Below, piece by piece: positions 53,720 to 64,000 of a stretch of 64,000 nt of DNA; position 1 is the stretch's first letter, and every line of letters starts with the position of its first letter. Below the pieces are notes generated by a model. The model made no database searches and had not been told where the DNA came from. It saw nothing but the letters and a program-made list of their open reading frames with translations. The DNA comes from Rothia sp. ZJ932 (GTDB lineage Bacteria > Actinomycetota > Actinomycetes > Actinomycetales > Micrococcaceae). Where the stretch lies: assembly GCF_016924835.1 (NCBI RefSeq), contig NZ_CP070480.1:558001-622000 (forward strand), in the 5' to 3' direction. The translations under genes were made by a program, and so were the position numbers.

Positions 53720-56563
53720 ATGACCTTCATTGACCGTCACCTTGGCTCTAACGCTACTGACACCGAGCATATGCTGGGCACCCTCGGTTATGATTCTTTG
53801 GCATCGTTGGTTGATGCTGTTGTTCCTTCCCGGATTCGTGTGGAGGGGGAACTGGACCTTCCTGAGCCGTTGAGTGAGCTCGAGGCGCAGACCAAGATTG
53901 CCCAGTACGCCGCTGAGAACAGCGTACACGCCCAGATGATTGGTGCCGGTTACTATGACGCCATTACTCCGGCTGTCATTCGCCGCAATATTTTGGAGAA
54001 CCCCGGCTGGTACACCTCCTACACCCCCTATCAGCCCGAGATTTCCCAGGGCCGCCTTGAGGCTTTGCTGAACTTCCAGAACACTGTCATGGAGCTGACC
54101 GGCTTACCGGTTGCTAATGCGTCCTTGCTCGATGAATCAACCGCTGTGGCTGAGGCTGCTGTGATGATGCACCGCGCCAACAAGAAGGTGAAGAACGGCT
54201 TCTTTGCTATCGACGCCGGTGTTCTGCCGCAGACTCTTTCTGTGGTTAAGGGCCGTGCGGACGCGCTGGGTATTGACTTTGTGGTGACTGACTTTGCAGA
54301 CGGTCTGCCCGAGGGCGATCTGTACGGTCTTATCCTTGCCTACCCCACCCACGACGGTCAGGTGCGCGATTTGCGTGAGATTGTTGCCGCAGCTAAAGAA
54401 CGTAACGCTCTGGTGACCGTTAACGCTGACCTTCTGGCGCTGACCCTGCTGACCTCACCTGCTGAGCTGGGCGCTGATATTGCTGTAGGTTCCACCCAGC
54501 GCTTTGGTTTGCCCTTCTGGTACGGGGGACCTCACGCAGCTTACTTGGCTGTGTCAAAGGGCATGGAGCGTACCCTGCCCGGTCGTTTGGTAGGTGTCTC
54601 ACAGGATTCTGCGGGTAAGCCCGCCTACCGTTTGGCGTTGCAGACTCGTGAGCAGCATATTCGCCGAGAGAAGGCGACCTCGAATATCTGTACCGCTCAG
54701 GCACTGCTGGCGATTGCGGCTGGCGCTTACGCGGTTTACCACGGCCCCGCTGGTTTGAAGACTATTGCACAGCGTCTGCACACGAATGCCGCACGCCTTG
54801 CTCAGAGCCTGGTCTCAGCCGGTCTGACCCTGGTGCATGAGAGCTTCTTTGACACCGTGAGCTTCAAAACGGGCGGACGCGCTGACGAGCTGGTCGCCCA
54901 GGCTGAAAAGGCTGGTATCAACATCCGCCGTATTGACGCTGACCGCATTTCGATCTCAGTGGGTGAATCACACACCGAGGCAGTTCTTACAGTTCTTGCT
55001 GAAGCCCTAGGTGCAACTCTGCCCGCATCCACCGACCAGTACGAGCTCTCCTCAGAGCTGCTGCGTACCGATGAGTACATGCAGCATCCTGTCTTCCACA
55101 GCCATCAGTCTGAAACCGCAATGATGCGTTACCTACGTCGTCTTTCTGATAAAGACCTGGCACTGGATCGCACTATGATTCCCTTGGGGTCATGCACCAT
55201 GAAGCTCAACGCTGCCGCCGAGATGGAACCCATCTCATGGCCTGAGTTCGCGAACATTCACCCGCTGGTTCCTGCTGAGCAGGCAAAAGGCTGGAAGAAA
55301 TTGATTGATGAGCTAAGCGATTGGTTGCTCGCGGTAACCGGTTATGATGCTATTTCGCTGCAACCCAACTCCGGCGCGTCCGGTGAGTATGCGGGGCTGC
55401 GCGCTATTCGTGCCTACCACGAAGACCGTGGGGATACTCAGCGCAATATCGTGCTCATTCCCCAATCAGCGCACGGCACCAACGCCGCATCAGCAGCTTT
55501 GGCGGGTCTCAAAGTCGCCCCTGTCGCTACCGCCCCTGACGGCTCGGTAGATGTTGAAGACCTCAAAGCAAAGATTGAGAAGCACAGCGATACTGTTGCT
55601 GCCATTATGATTACCTACCCCTCAACCCACGGCGTTTTCGAGGAGCAGGTTGTCGAGGTCTGCGAACTGGTACACGCAGCCGGTGGGCAGGTATACATCG
55701 ACGGCGCTAACCTCAATGCGCAGATGGGGCTGGCACAGCCTGGCAAGTTCGGTGGCGACGTGTCGCACCTGAACCTGCACAAGACTTTCGCCATCCCGCA
55801 CGGTGGTGGCGGTCCCGGCGTGGGCCCCGTTGCGGTGGGCGCGCATCTTGAAAAGTATCTGCCCGGCAACGGCTACCTCGCGGATGCCACCGGTAACCTG
55901 ACCGACAGAGCGCCCCTTCCCATCTCTCAGGCAATGTTCGGTTCAGCCGGCGTCCTTCCTATTTCTTGGATGTACATGGCGATGACCGGAGCTACCGGTC
56001 TGCGCGCATCCAGCGAATACGCAATTCTAGGCGCTAACTACATTGCTCAGAAGCTCAAAGACAAGTACCCGGTGCTTTACACCTCAGACAACGGACTGGT
56101 AGCTCACGAGTGCATCCTTGATTTGCGCGAACTTACCGCGGCCTCAAAGATTACCGCCGAGGACGTCTGCAAGCGCCTGATGGACTACGGCTTCCATGCA
56201 CCCACCCTTGCCTTCCCCGTACCGGGCACCCTCATGGTCGAGCCTACCGAGTCTGAGAACCTAGAAGAACTGGATCGCTTTATTGAAGCAATGGAGTCAA
56301 TCCACGCTGAAATTCAAGAGGTTATTGACGGAAAAGTAAGCGTTGAAGAGTCAGTGCTGCGCAATGCACCGCACACCGCGGATGTACTCACCGCTGACAC
56401 CTGGAACCGTCCCTACAGCCGTACCCAGGCAGCCTACCCCGTTGCGTCCTTGCGCGCCGCCAAGTACTTCACCTCCGTGGGTCGCATCGACGGAGCCGGT
56501 GGAGACCGCAACTTCGTGTGTGACTGCCCTCCGCTCGAAGCCTTCGACATCGAGTACAACTAA
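53720..56563 (+). CDS. gcvP: Glycine dehydrogenase (decarboxylating), P protein
   Basis: The 947-residue enzyme decarboxylates glycine and passes the aminomethyl group to GcvH lipoate. It is the single-chain form with N- and C-terminal halves. The PLP lysine is in [20 protein letters not shown] near residue 690. The N-terminal half has [20 protein letters not shown]. The ATG at 53720 follows CACCAGGAGAG. It is under the glycine riboswitch and is followed by gcvT. Confidence 0.96.
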   Translation: MTFIDRHLGSNATDTEHMLGTLGYDSLASLVDAVVPSRIRVEGELDLPEPLSELEAQTKIAQYAAENSVHAQMIGAGYYDAITPAVIRRNILENPGWYTSYTPYQPEISQGRLEALLNFQNTVMELTGLPVANASLLDESTAVAEAAVMMHRANKKVKNGFFAIDAGVLPQTLSVVKGRADALGIDFVVTDFADGLPEGDLYGLILAYPTHDGQVRDLREIVAAAKERNALVTVNADLLALTLLTSPAELGADIAVGSTQRFGLPFWYGGPHAAYLAVSKGMERTLPGRLVGVSQDSAGKPAYRLALQTREQHIRREKATSNICTAQALLAIAAGAYAVYHGPAGLKTIAQRLHTNAARLAQSLVSAGLTLVHESFFDTVSFKTGGRADELVAQAEKAGINIRRIDADRISISVGESHTEAVLTVLAEALGATLPASTDQYELSSELLRTDEYMQHPVFHSHQSETAMMRYLRRLSDKDLALDRTMIPLGSCTMKLNAAAEMEPISWPEFANIHPLVPAEQAKGWKKLIDELSDWLLAVTGYDAISLQPNSGASGEYAGLRAIRAYHEDRGDTQRNIVLIPQSAHGTNAASAALAGLKVAPVATAPDGSVDVEDLKAKIEKHSDTVAAIMITYPSTHGVFEEQVVEVCELVHAAGGQVYIDGANLNAQMGLAQPGKFGGDVSHLNLHKTFAIPHGGGGPGVGPVAVGAHLEKYLPGNGYLADATGNLTDRAPLPISQAMFGSAGVLPISWMYMAMTGATGLRASSEYAILGANYIAQKLKDKYPVLYTSDNGLVAHECILDLRELTAASKITAEDVCKRLMDYGFHAPTLAFPVPGTLMVEPTESENLEELDRFIEAMESIHAEIQEVIDGKVSVEESVLRNAPHTADVLTADTWNRPYSRTQAAYPVASLRAAKYFTSVGRIDGAGGDRNFVCDCPPLEAFDIEYN

Positions 56564-56613
56564 GCGCACGCCGGTAGCAACTTCACGGTTCCAAGAGCAG
56601 AAAAGAAAAAGAT

Positions 56614-57729
56614 ATGACCCCCAAGAAAACCTCCCTCTACGACGCCCACGCTGAGCTGGGCGCGTCCTTCACCGATTTCGGTGGCTGGGACATGCCCCTG
56701 AAATATGCCAACGACGTCACCGAGCACCATGCCGTTCGTCAGTCGGTAGGTCTTTTTGACCTGTCCCACATGGGCGAGTTCCGCGTCAAAGGTAAAGACG
56801 CCGCAGCCTTCCTCGATTACGCGTTGGTCTCTAACATGTCAGTGCTCAAGGTCGGCAAAGCAAAGTACTCCATTCTCGTCAACGAGGATGGCGGAGTCAT
56901 CGATGATCTCATCACCTACCGCCTAGCAGAAGATGAGTTCTTGGTAGTACCCAACGCCGCTAACGTCGCGGTTGATTTTGAGGCAATGAGCGCTCGCCGG
57001 GGCGACTTCGACGTGGAGTTCACCAACGAGTCAGAAGAAACCTCACTGGTGGCAGTACAGGGCCCCGCCTCCGAAAAAACTATGCTCGCTATGGGAATGA
57101 CCGATGAGGACGCCCTCACCGGTCTCGGCTACTACGCGGCAGTACCCGCCAACATCGCGGGTATCGACGTCCTTCTGGCGCGTACCGGCTACACGGGTGA
57201 AGACGGGTTCGAAATCTACGTACCCAACGCTTCAGCACTGACTATCTGGAACGCCGCTCTCGAAGCGGGCAAAGCCTTTGAGATTCTTCCCGCAGGCCTC
57301 GCCGCCCGCGACTCACTGCGCCTTGAGGCAGGCATGCCTCTCTACGGTCACGAACTGGGTCTTGAGATTACACCTTTCGAATCAGGTCTTGGCAAACTGG
57401 TAGAAATTGCTCTCACCAAAAAGTCTGCAGACTTTGTCGGACGAGCCGCCCTCGAAAAGATGGCTGAACAGGCACCAGCTCGCTCGCTGGTGGGGTTGAA
57501 AGCTCAGGGCAAGCGTCCTGCCCGCGCTGGTTCAACCCTGGTAGATGGTGAGAAAACTATTGGTGAGATTACCTCCGGTATTCCTTCCCCCACTTTGGGC
57601 TACCCGGTGGCGATGGCTCTGATCGATACCGACTACGCTCGTGAGGGCGATACCGTCAACGTTGATATTCGTGGCAAGCAAGCCCCGTTCGACATTGTCG
57701 TTTTGCCTTTCTATACACGTCAGAAGTAG
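56614..57729 (+). CDS. gcvT: Aminomethyltransferase, T protein of glycine cleavage
   Basis: The 371-residue enzyme moves the aminomethyl group from GcvH to tetrahydrofolate and releases ammonia. It shows FTDFGGWDMPLKY, LFDLSHMGEFRVKG, GYTGEDGFEIYV and DSLRLEAGMPLYG. It follows gcvP by 50 bases. No gcvH gene, which the cycle needs, is found here. A weak GC-rich hairpin lies before sdaA. Confidence 0.95.
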   Translation: MTPKKTSLYDAHAELGASFTDFGGWDMPLKYANDVTEHHAVRQSVGLFDLSHMGEFRVKGKDAAAFLDYALVSNMSVLKVGKAKYSILVNEDGGVIDDLITYRLAEDEFLVVPNAANVAVDFEAMSARRGDFDVEFTNESEETSLVAVQGPASEKTMLAMGMTDEDALTGLGYYAAVPANIAGIDVLLARTGYTGEDGFEIYVPNASALTIWNAALEAGKAFEILPAGLAARDSLRLEAGMPLYGHELGLEITPFESGLGKLVEIALTKKSADFVGRAALEKMAEQAPARSLVGLKAQGKRPARAGSTLVDGEKTIGEITSGIPSPTLGYPVAMALIDTDYAREGDTVNVDIRGKQAPFDIVVLPFYTRQK

Positions 57730-57813
57730 GCTTATAATAAAGACCCGCCGGTGCCACAAGCGCGGGCGGGCCTTTAGCATTTCCACCCTCTTATCCCACA
57801 AGGAGCTATCACC

Positions 57814-59295
57814 GTGGAGACCAGTTCAGAACTCAAGCAAGCAGAAGCCCTCGAATATGACATCAGCGTATTTGATCTTTTTAGTATCGGTGTTGGTCCT
57901 TCGTCCTCCCATACTGTGGGGCCTATGCGCGCGACCAATCGTTTTATTGCTGAGCTAATTGATGCTAAACAACTGGGTGAGGTAACGCGCATCCACATTG
58001 ACTTGTACGGGTCTTTGGCAGCAACCGGCGCAGGTCACGGCACGATGAGCGCGGCTCTTAAGGGATTGTGTGGCTTTGTTCCAGAGACTATCGACATCGC
58101 TGCATCTGAGCGAATGATGGAGCGCAACCAAGTTGATGGAACCCTGCCCCTGGCAGGGTTTTCAGGGGAGGACTTTGCCTCCGGCACGTTAGATCCCGTC
58201 AATAAGTTGGTGTACGGGCCGGTAATTTCCTACAAGGAATCCCAGATGACCCTGCGTCCGCTGACCGTTTTGCCCCGTCACACCAACGGTATTAAGGTGG
58301 CAGCTTTTGCGGGAGAGACCCTCTTGCTAGAACGCACCTATTTTTCAATCGGCGGTGGGTTCATCGTTGAGGAGGACGAGGAGTCATCAAATAGCGGTGT
58401 GCTTGATAAGGCACCCTACCCCTTTGGCTCGGGGGATGAACTGCTAGATATGGCTAATAGTGCAGGTCTTTCTATTGCCGCCCTCAAACTTGAAAATGAA
58501 AAGTCAGCGCGCAGTGAAGAAGAGATTCGCGCCGGTATCTTGGGTATTCGTCAGGTGATGCGCGAGTGCATTGGTTCGTCGTTAGGGCGTATGGGGTACC
58601 TGCCCGGCGAGTTGAAGGTGCGATGCCGTGCGGGGGATTGGCATCGCAAACTCATGGAAGAGGACGCCCAAAAAGCCCCCGAGATGGCGTGGGATTGGGT
58701 CAACCTGATCGCTTTGGCAGTGAATGAAGAGAATGCTTTTGGTGGGCGCGTGGTGACAGCCCCGACGAATGGCGCGGCGGGTATCATTCCGGCGGTGTTG
58801 CACTATGCCCTGAACTACGTGCCTGAGGTGCGTAATCGCGGTACGAAGGTGCAGGAGGACGCGATTGTAGACTTCTTCTTAGCGGCATCGGCTATTGGCT
58901 CGCTGTATAAGAAGCGTGCTTCAATTTCGGGCGCTGAAGTGGGCTGTCAGGGTGAGGTTGGTACAGCCTCATCGATGGCTGCAGCAGGTCTTGCGCAGGT
59001 AATGGGCGGCACTAACGAGCAGGTCGAAAACGCCGCTGAGATTGCGATGGAGCACAATCTGGGGCTGACCTGCGACCCGGTGGGCGGTCTGGTGCAGATT
59101 CCCTGTATTGAGCGCAACGCGATGGCTGCTACCAAGGCAATCAACGCCGTCCGTATTGCCCTGCGTGGGGACGGTCAGCACAGGGTATCTTTGGATCAGG
59201 TGATTGAAACCATGCGCCAAACCGGTGAAGATATGAGCAACCGTTACAAAGAAACCTCCATGGGCGGTCTCGCCGTCAATGTGGTTGCCTGCTAA
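57814..59295 (+). CDS. sdaA: L-serine ammonia-lyase (iron-sulfur)
   Basis: The 493-residue single-chain enzyme deaminates serine to pyruvate. It has the N-terminal [20 protein letters not shown] and the cluster cysteines in [36 protein letters not shown] and the C-terminal VVAC. Serine is made from glycine and methylene-THF by GlyA, so SdaA next to gcvPT completes a glycine-to-pyruvate route. The GTG at 57814 follows AAGGAG. It may be read from the riboswitch promoter. Confidence 0.94.
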   Translation: METSSELKQAEALEYDISVFDLFSIGVGPSSSHTVGPMRATNRFIAELIDAKQLGEVTRIHIDLYGSLAATGAGHGTMSAALKGLCGFVPETIDIAASERMMERNQVDGTLPLAGFSGEDFASGTLDPVNKLVYGPVISYKESQMTLRPLTVLPRHTNGIKVAAFAGETLLLERTYFSIGGGFIVEEDEESSNSGVLDKAPYPFGSGDELLDMANSAGLSIAALKLENEKSARSEEEIRAGILGIRQVMRECIGSSLGRMGYLPGELKVRCRAGDWHRKLMEEDAQKAPEMAWDWVNLIALAVNEENAFGGRVVTAPTNGAAGIIPAVLHYALNYVPEVRNRGTKVQEDAIVDFFLAASAIGSLYKKRASISGAEVGCQGEVGTASSMAAAGLAQVMGGTNEQVENAAEIAMEHNLGLTCDPVGGLVQIPCIERNAMAATKAINAVRIALRGDGQHRVSLDQVIETMRQTGEDMSNRYKETSMGGLAVNVVAC

Positions 59296-59619
59296 AAGAA
59301 GACTGAAAGAGAACTTGCAAAAACTACGGTGACAAGGTATGGACTAATGGATTTCCATAGTGTAGTGTTGGTATTTACGCTAGCCCTAACTTTCTGTGCC
59401 TTCATATAGCGGTGGGCATGGTTAAACCAAGCACATGCGTCCGACGCATTTTCTTCCAGCAACCAACAAACCAGCGAACACAGCTAAAGCTTTAGGGCAT
59501 ACAGCATCATATGTGATTGCCAAGTTGGAAAAGCCTGAAGAAGATGACTGTCGGTGCGCCTTTGCGCAGAGCTAGGTTCTAGCGTCGCAAATCTGACAGG
59601 TCTGTGGAAGGATCCAATC
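59296..59619 (+). other. Leader and promoter region of rpoBC
   Basis: This 324-base gap has no coding frame with support. One candidate promoter is TTGCAA (59315-59320) with TATGGA 17 bases later; the -10 match is poor. Several short palindromes are present, none a clear terminator. A long untranslated leader for rpoB is likely. Confidence 0.3.
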
Positions 59620-62600
59620 TTGGTCGCCTCGAGCACCTCACATAACCAAACCGCTAGCGGCGGAGCATCCAGCCGCGTTTCTTTTGCAAAAATCTCTGAG
59701 CCCCTTCAGGTTCCTAACCTTTTGGCGTTGCAGACCGATAGCTTCGACCGCCTCATAGGCAACGAACGCTGGGAAGCTCGCCGCGCAGCAGCTACTGAAA
59801 CTGGTGACACCTCTGTTGCACAGATTTCAGGTCTCGCTGAAATTTTTGAAGAAATCTCACCCATCGAAGACTTCCAGGGCACTATGTCCCTGTCATTCTC
59901 CGACCCTGAATTCGCTGACCCCAAGTACACCATGGAAGAAGCTAAGGATCGCGACGCGACCTACTCAGCTCCTTTGTACGTCAAGGCCGAGTTCATGAAC
60001 AACAACACCGGCGAAATCAAGCAGCAGACCGTGTTTATGGGCGACTTCCCGCTCATGACCGCCTCTGGCACCTTCGTCATTAACGGTACTGAGCGTGTTG
60101 TTGTTTCCCAGCTGGTACGTTCACCCGGTGCTTACTTTGAAAAGACCGCTGACCGCACCTCCGATAAAGACATCTACACCGCAAAGGTTATTCCTTCACG
60201 CGGTGCTTGGTTCGAGCTTGAAATTGACAAGCGCGACCAGGTAGGTGTTCGTCTGGATCGCAAGCGTAAGCAGTCAGTCACTGTACTGTTGAAGGCGCTG
60301 GGCTGGTCAGAAGCAAAGATTCTTGCCGAATTCGGTGAATTCGACTCAATCCGCGCAACCCTTGAAAAAGACTCAGTAGAGACCCGCGAAGAGGCTCTGC
60401 TTGATATCTACCGCAAACTGCGTCCGGGTGAACCCCCCACAGTTGATGCTGCCCAGAACTTGCTGGACAACATGTACTTCACCCCCAAACGCTACGACCT
60501 CGCGAAGGTTGGCCGCTACAAGGTGAACCGCAAGCTCGGCGTTGAGATGCCTTTGAGCGATCCCAAGGCCATGGTACTGACCGAAGACGATATCGCAGCA
60601 ATGATTCGTTACCTGGTTACCCTGCACGCTGGTGGTTCATCTATCAAGGGTATGCGTGATGGCGAAGAGATTGACATCCGTGTTGATACTGACGACATCG
60701 ACCATTTTGGTAACCGCCGCATCCGTGCGGTAGGTGAGCTGATTGAGAACCAGATCCGCACCGGTCTTTCCCGTATGGAGCGCGTAGTCCGCGAGCGTAT
60801 GACTACTCAGGACGCCGAGGCTATCACCCCTCAGTCGCTGATTAACATCCGTCCCGTGGTTGCTTCCATCAAGGAGTTCTTCGGTACCTCACAGCTGTCA
60901 CAGTTTATGGATCAGAACAACCCCTTGGCTGGGCTGACCCACAAGCGCCGTCTGTCTGCTCTGGGTCCCGGTGGTCTTTCCCGTGATCGCGCGGGCATGG
61001 AAGTTCGAGACGTTCACCCCTCTCACTACGGCCGCATGTGCCCCATTGAAACCCCTGAAGGCCCGAACATTGGTCTGATTGGTTCATTGGCAACCTACGG
61101 TCGCATCAACCCCTTCGGTTTCATTGAGACCCCCTACCGCATTGTGCGTGATGGCAAGGTCACCGATGAGGTTAAGTACCTCACTGCTGATGATGAGAAG
61201 GGCGCGATTATTGCGCAGGCTAATGCACCTTTGAACGATGACATGTTCTTTGCTGAAGACCAGGTTCTGTGTCGTGCAGGCGATGGCTCCGGTGAAGCTG
61301 TTCTGGTTGCCGGTGGCGAAGTTCAGTTCATGGACGTTTCCCCTCGCCAGATGGTGTCGGTTGCTACTGCGTTGATTCCTTATCTGGAACACGATGACGC
61401 GAACCGAGCACTGATGGGTGCTAACATGCAGCGTCAGGCTGTGCCGCTGTTGCAGTCTGAGGCTCCTTTGGTGGGTACCGGTATGGAGCAGTACGCTGCT
61501 CTCGACTCAGGCGATTCAGTTCTGGCTGTCAAAGCTGGTGTTGTTTCTGAGGTTTCGGCTAACCTAGTTGTTGTTCGCAACGACGATGGCACCACCTCGT
61601 CCTACCAGATTAAGAAGTTCTCACGTTCGAACCCCGGTAACTGCTACAACAACCGTGTTGTTGTGCGTGAGGGTGACCGCGTTGAGGCTCGTGGTCTGAT
61701 TGCTGATGGTCCCTCAACCGATAACGGTGAATTGGCTCTGGGCAAGAACCTGCTCGTGGCATACATGTCATGGGAAGGCTTCAACTTTGAGGACGGCATT
61801 ATCCTGTCCCAGCGCATGGTCTCTGATGACGTGCTGACTTCAATTCACATTGAAGAGCACGAAATTGATGCCCGCGACACTAAGCTCGGTGCTGAGGAAA
61901 TCACCCGCGATATCCCCAACGTATCTGAGGAAGTTCTCTCAGCCTTGGATGAGCGCGGTATTATCCACATCGGTGCTGAGGTAGAAGCTGGCGACATTCT
62001 GGTGGGTAAGGTTACCCCCAAGGGCGAAACCGAGCTGACCCCCGAGGAACGCCTGCTGCGCGCTATCTTCGGTGAGAAGTCACGCGAAGTTCGTGATACT
62101 TCGCTGAAGGTTCCCCACGGTGAGTCAGGCACAGTCATTGGCGTTCGCGTCCTTGACCGTAAAGATAACGATGAAGACCTAGCTGCTGGCGTTAACCAGC
62201 TGGTTCGTGTCTACGTTGCGCAAAAGCGCAAGATTACTGATGGTGACAAACTTGCAGGTCGCCACGGTAACAAGGGTGTTATCTCTAAGATTCTGCCCAT
62301 CGAAGACATGCCTTTCATGGAAGACGGCACCCCCGTTGACATTATCTTGAACCCCATGGGTGTTCCCGGTCGTATGAACATCGGTCAGGTTCTTGAGGTT
62401 CACACCGGTTGGTTGGCAAAGCAGGGTTGGAAGATTGAAGGCAACCCCGCGTGGCTCGATCGTATGCCGAACTTTCCCAAGGAATCAGGTCCCACCAACG
62501 TCGCAACCCCTGTGTTCGACGGTGCCTACGAGGACGAGCTATTTGACCTGCTCGATCACACGAATCCCAACCGTGACGGTGAGCGTTTGATCAACCGTAC

Positions 62601-63117
62601 CGGTAAGGCGCGTTTGATTGATGGTCGTTCCGGTGAGCCTTTCCCCGAGCCCATTTCTGTGGGTTACCAGTACATCTTGAAGTTGCACCACTTGGTGGAT
62701 GATAAGATTCACGCTCGCTCAACCGGTCCTTACTCCATGATTACCCAGCAGCCCCTGGGCGGTAAAGCTCAGTTCGGTGGTCAGCGCTTTGGTGAGATGG
62801 AAGTGTGGGCGCTTGAGGCTTACGGTGCCGCTTATACCCTGCAGGAAATCCTGACCATCAAGTCTGATGACGTTCACGGTCGCGTGAAGGTATACGAGGC
62901 AATCGTTAAGGGCGAGAATATCCCCGAACCCGGTGTGCCTGAATCTTTCAAGGTTCTCATCAAGGAAATGCAGTCACTGTGCCTGAACGTTGAGGTTCTT
63001 TCAACTGACGGTCAGACCATTGAAATGCGCGATGTTGATGATGAAGGCTACCGTTCCGCTGATGCTTTGGGTATCGACCTCTCACACGTAGAGCCGAGCT
63101 CAGTTGAGGAAGTCTAA
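59620..63117 (+). CDS. rpoB: RNA polymerase beta subunit
   Basis: The 1165-residue subunit has [20 protein letters not shown] at the start and the rifampicin region [20 protein letters not shown] near 430. It also has [14 protein letters not shown]-like [20 protein letters not shown] and a C-terminal [20 protein letters not shown]. The resistance-determining residues appear wild type in this stretch. I choose the TTG at 59620, seven bases after GGAAGGA, giving the family N terminus MVASSTS; the frame from 59554 is longer without family support. rpoC follows after 80 bases. Confidence 0.96.
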   Translation: MVASSTSHNQTASGGASSRVSFAKISEPLQVPNLLALQTDSFDRLIGNERWEARRAAATETGDTSVAQISGLAEIFEEISPIEDFQGTMSLSFSDPEFADPKYTMEEAKDRDATYSAPLYVKAEFMNNNTGEIKQQTVFMGDFPLMTASGTFVINGTERVVVSQLVRSPGAYFEKTADRTSDKDIYTAKVIPSRGAWFELEIDKRDQVGVRLDRKRKQSVTVLLKALGWSEAKILAEFGEFDSIRATLEKDSVETREEALLDIYRKLRPGEPPTVDAAQNLLDNMYFTPKRYDLAKVGRYKVNRKLGVEMPLSDPKAMVLTEDDIAAMIRYLVTLHAGGSSIKGMRDGEEIDIRVDTDDIDHFGNRRIRAVGELIENQIRTGLSRMERVVRERMTTQDAEAITPQSLINIRPVVASIKEFFGTSQLSQFMDQNNPLAGLTHKRRLSALGPGGLSRDRAGMEVRDVHPSHYGRMCPIETPEGPNIGLIGSLATYGRINPFGFIETPYRIVRDGKVTDEVKYLTADDEKGAIIAQANAPLNDDMFFAEDQVLCRAGDGSGEAVLVAGGEVQFMDVSPRQMVSVATALIPYLEHDDANRALMGANMQRQAVPLLQSEAPLVGTGMEQYAALDSGDSVLAVKAGVVSEVSANLVVVRNDDGTTSSYQIKKFSRSNPGNCYNNRVVVREGDRVEARGLIADGPSTDNGELALGKNLLVAYMSWEGFNFEDGIILSQRMVSDDVLTSIHIEEHEIDARDTKLGAEEITRDIPNVSEEVLSALDERGIIHIGAEVEAGDILVGKVTPKGETELTPEERLLRAIFGEKSREVRDTSLKVPHGESGTVIGVRVLDRKDNDEDLAAGVNQLVRVYVAQKRKITDGDKLAGRHGNKGVISKILPIEDMPFMEDGTPVDIILNPMGVPGRMNIGQVLEVHTGWLAKQGWKIEGNPAWLDRMPNFPKESGPTNVATPVFDGAYEDELFDLLDHTNPNRDGERLINRTGKARLIDGRSGEPFPEPISVGYQYILKLHHLVDDKIHARSTGPYSMITQQPLGGKAQFGGQRFGEMEVWALEAYGAAYTLQEILTIKSDDVHGRVKVYEAIVKGENIPEPGVPESFKVLIKEMQSLCLNVEVLSTDGQTIEMRDVDDEGYRSADALGIDLSHVEPSSVEEV

Positions 63118-63134
63118 GCCTTTTAGAGGTTTAG

Positions 63135-64000
<866 letters not shown>

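Noticed and set aside
57736-57776. Terminator between gcvT and sdaA
   Set aside because: Only about six G-C pairs with a CCTTTA tail; too weak to call, and readthrough to sdaA seems likely.

Overview
The window looks like part of the chromosome of a member of the Micrococcaceae, most likely a Rothia-type organism. This is inferred from gene content, order and codon use; no database was searched. Supporting points are a mycothiol pathway gene (mshD), a GlnR-type orphan regulator beside mshD, a MutT1-type Nudix/histidine-phosphatase fusion beside ppk, a complete narGHJI-narK locus with molybdenum cofactor genes, moderate GC for an actinobacterium, and the order tRNA-Thr/tRNA-Met, hadAB, murB ... 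tRNA-Trp, secE, nusG, rplK, rplA, rplJ, rplL ... rpoB, rpoC.

Layout. 0.2-4.1 kb: a DUF2079 membrane protein and a DEAD-box RNA helicase with a long leader. 4.3-8.8 kb: tRNA-Thr, tRNA-Met and a second identical tRNA-Thr, then hadA-hadB, an MFS transporter, murB and a small PGPGW membrane protein. 8.9-12.5 kb: an E. coli-type asd, a decayed hipBA toxin-antitoxin locus, folA and thyA. 12.6-20.3 kb, minus strand: an acyltransferase-3/SGNH O-acetyltransferase with an unusual 5' end, mutT1-like, ppk, mshD and glnR-like. 20.4-26.2 kb: a membrane protein, a 36-residue membrane peptide, a nitrobindin-like protein, ygfZ, pfkA, a probable gene remnant and aspC. 26.6-31.5 kb: tRNA-Trp, secE, nusG, rplKA and rplJL, with a decayed membrane-protein gene between rplA and rplJ. 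31.8-36.0 kb: a sucrose-type cluster (GH32 hydrolase, an orphan PTS EIIA, a GNAT protein and a LacI regulator). 36.0-44.9 kb: two divergent molybdenum blocks, moaA-moaD-mobA-moeA on the minus strand and modA-modB-moeA-moaC-mog-moaE-moeZ on the plus strand. 45.0-53.2 kb: narGHJI and narK. 53.4-59.3 kb: a tandem glycine riboswitch, gcvP, gcvT and sdaA. 59.6-64.0 kb: rpoB and the start of rpoC, which runs off the end.

How it works together. The molybdate and Moco genes feed the bis-MGD nitrate reductase NarGHI, and NarK moves nitrate and nitrite, so the 36-53 kb stretch is an anaerobic nitrate respiration island. The glycine riboswitch precedes gcvP and probably controls glycine breakdown; SdaA next door would convert serine to pyruvate. 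The rest is translation, transcription, nucleotide and wall housekeeping.

The most unusual signal is a short word, GGACGCGC (reverse complement GCGCGTCC). By eye I find it about 27 times, roughly equally on both strands, in genes and in intergenic hairpins. That is several-fold above a simple composition estimate. In one terminator it occurs as an inverted pair, as DNA uptake sequences do in Neisseria and Haemophilus. Uptake function here is a hypothesis only.
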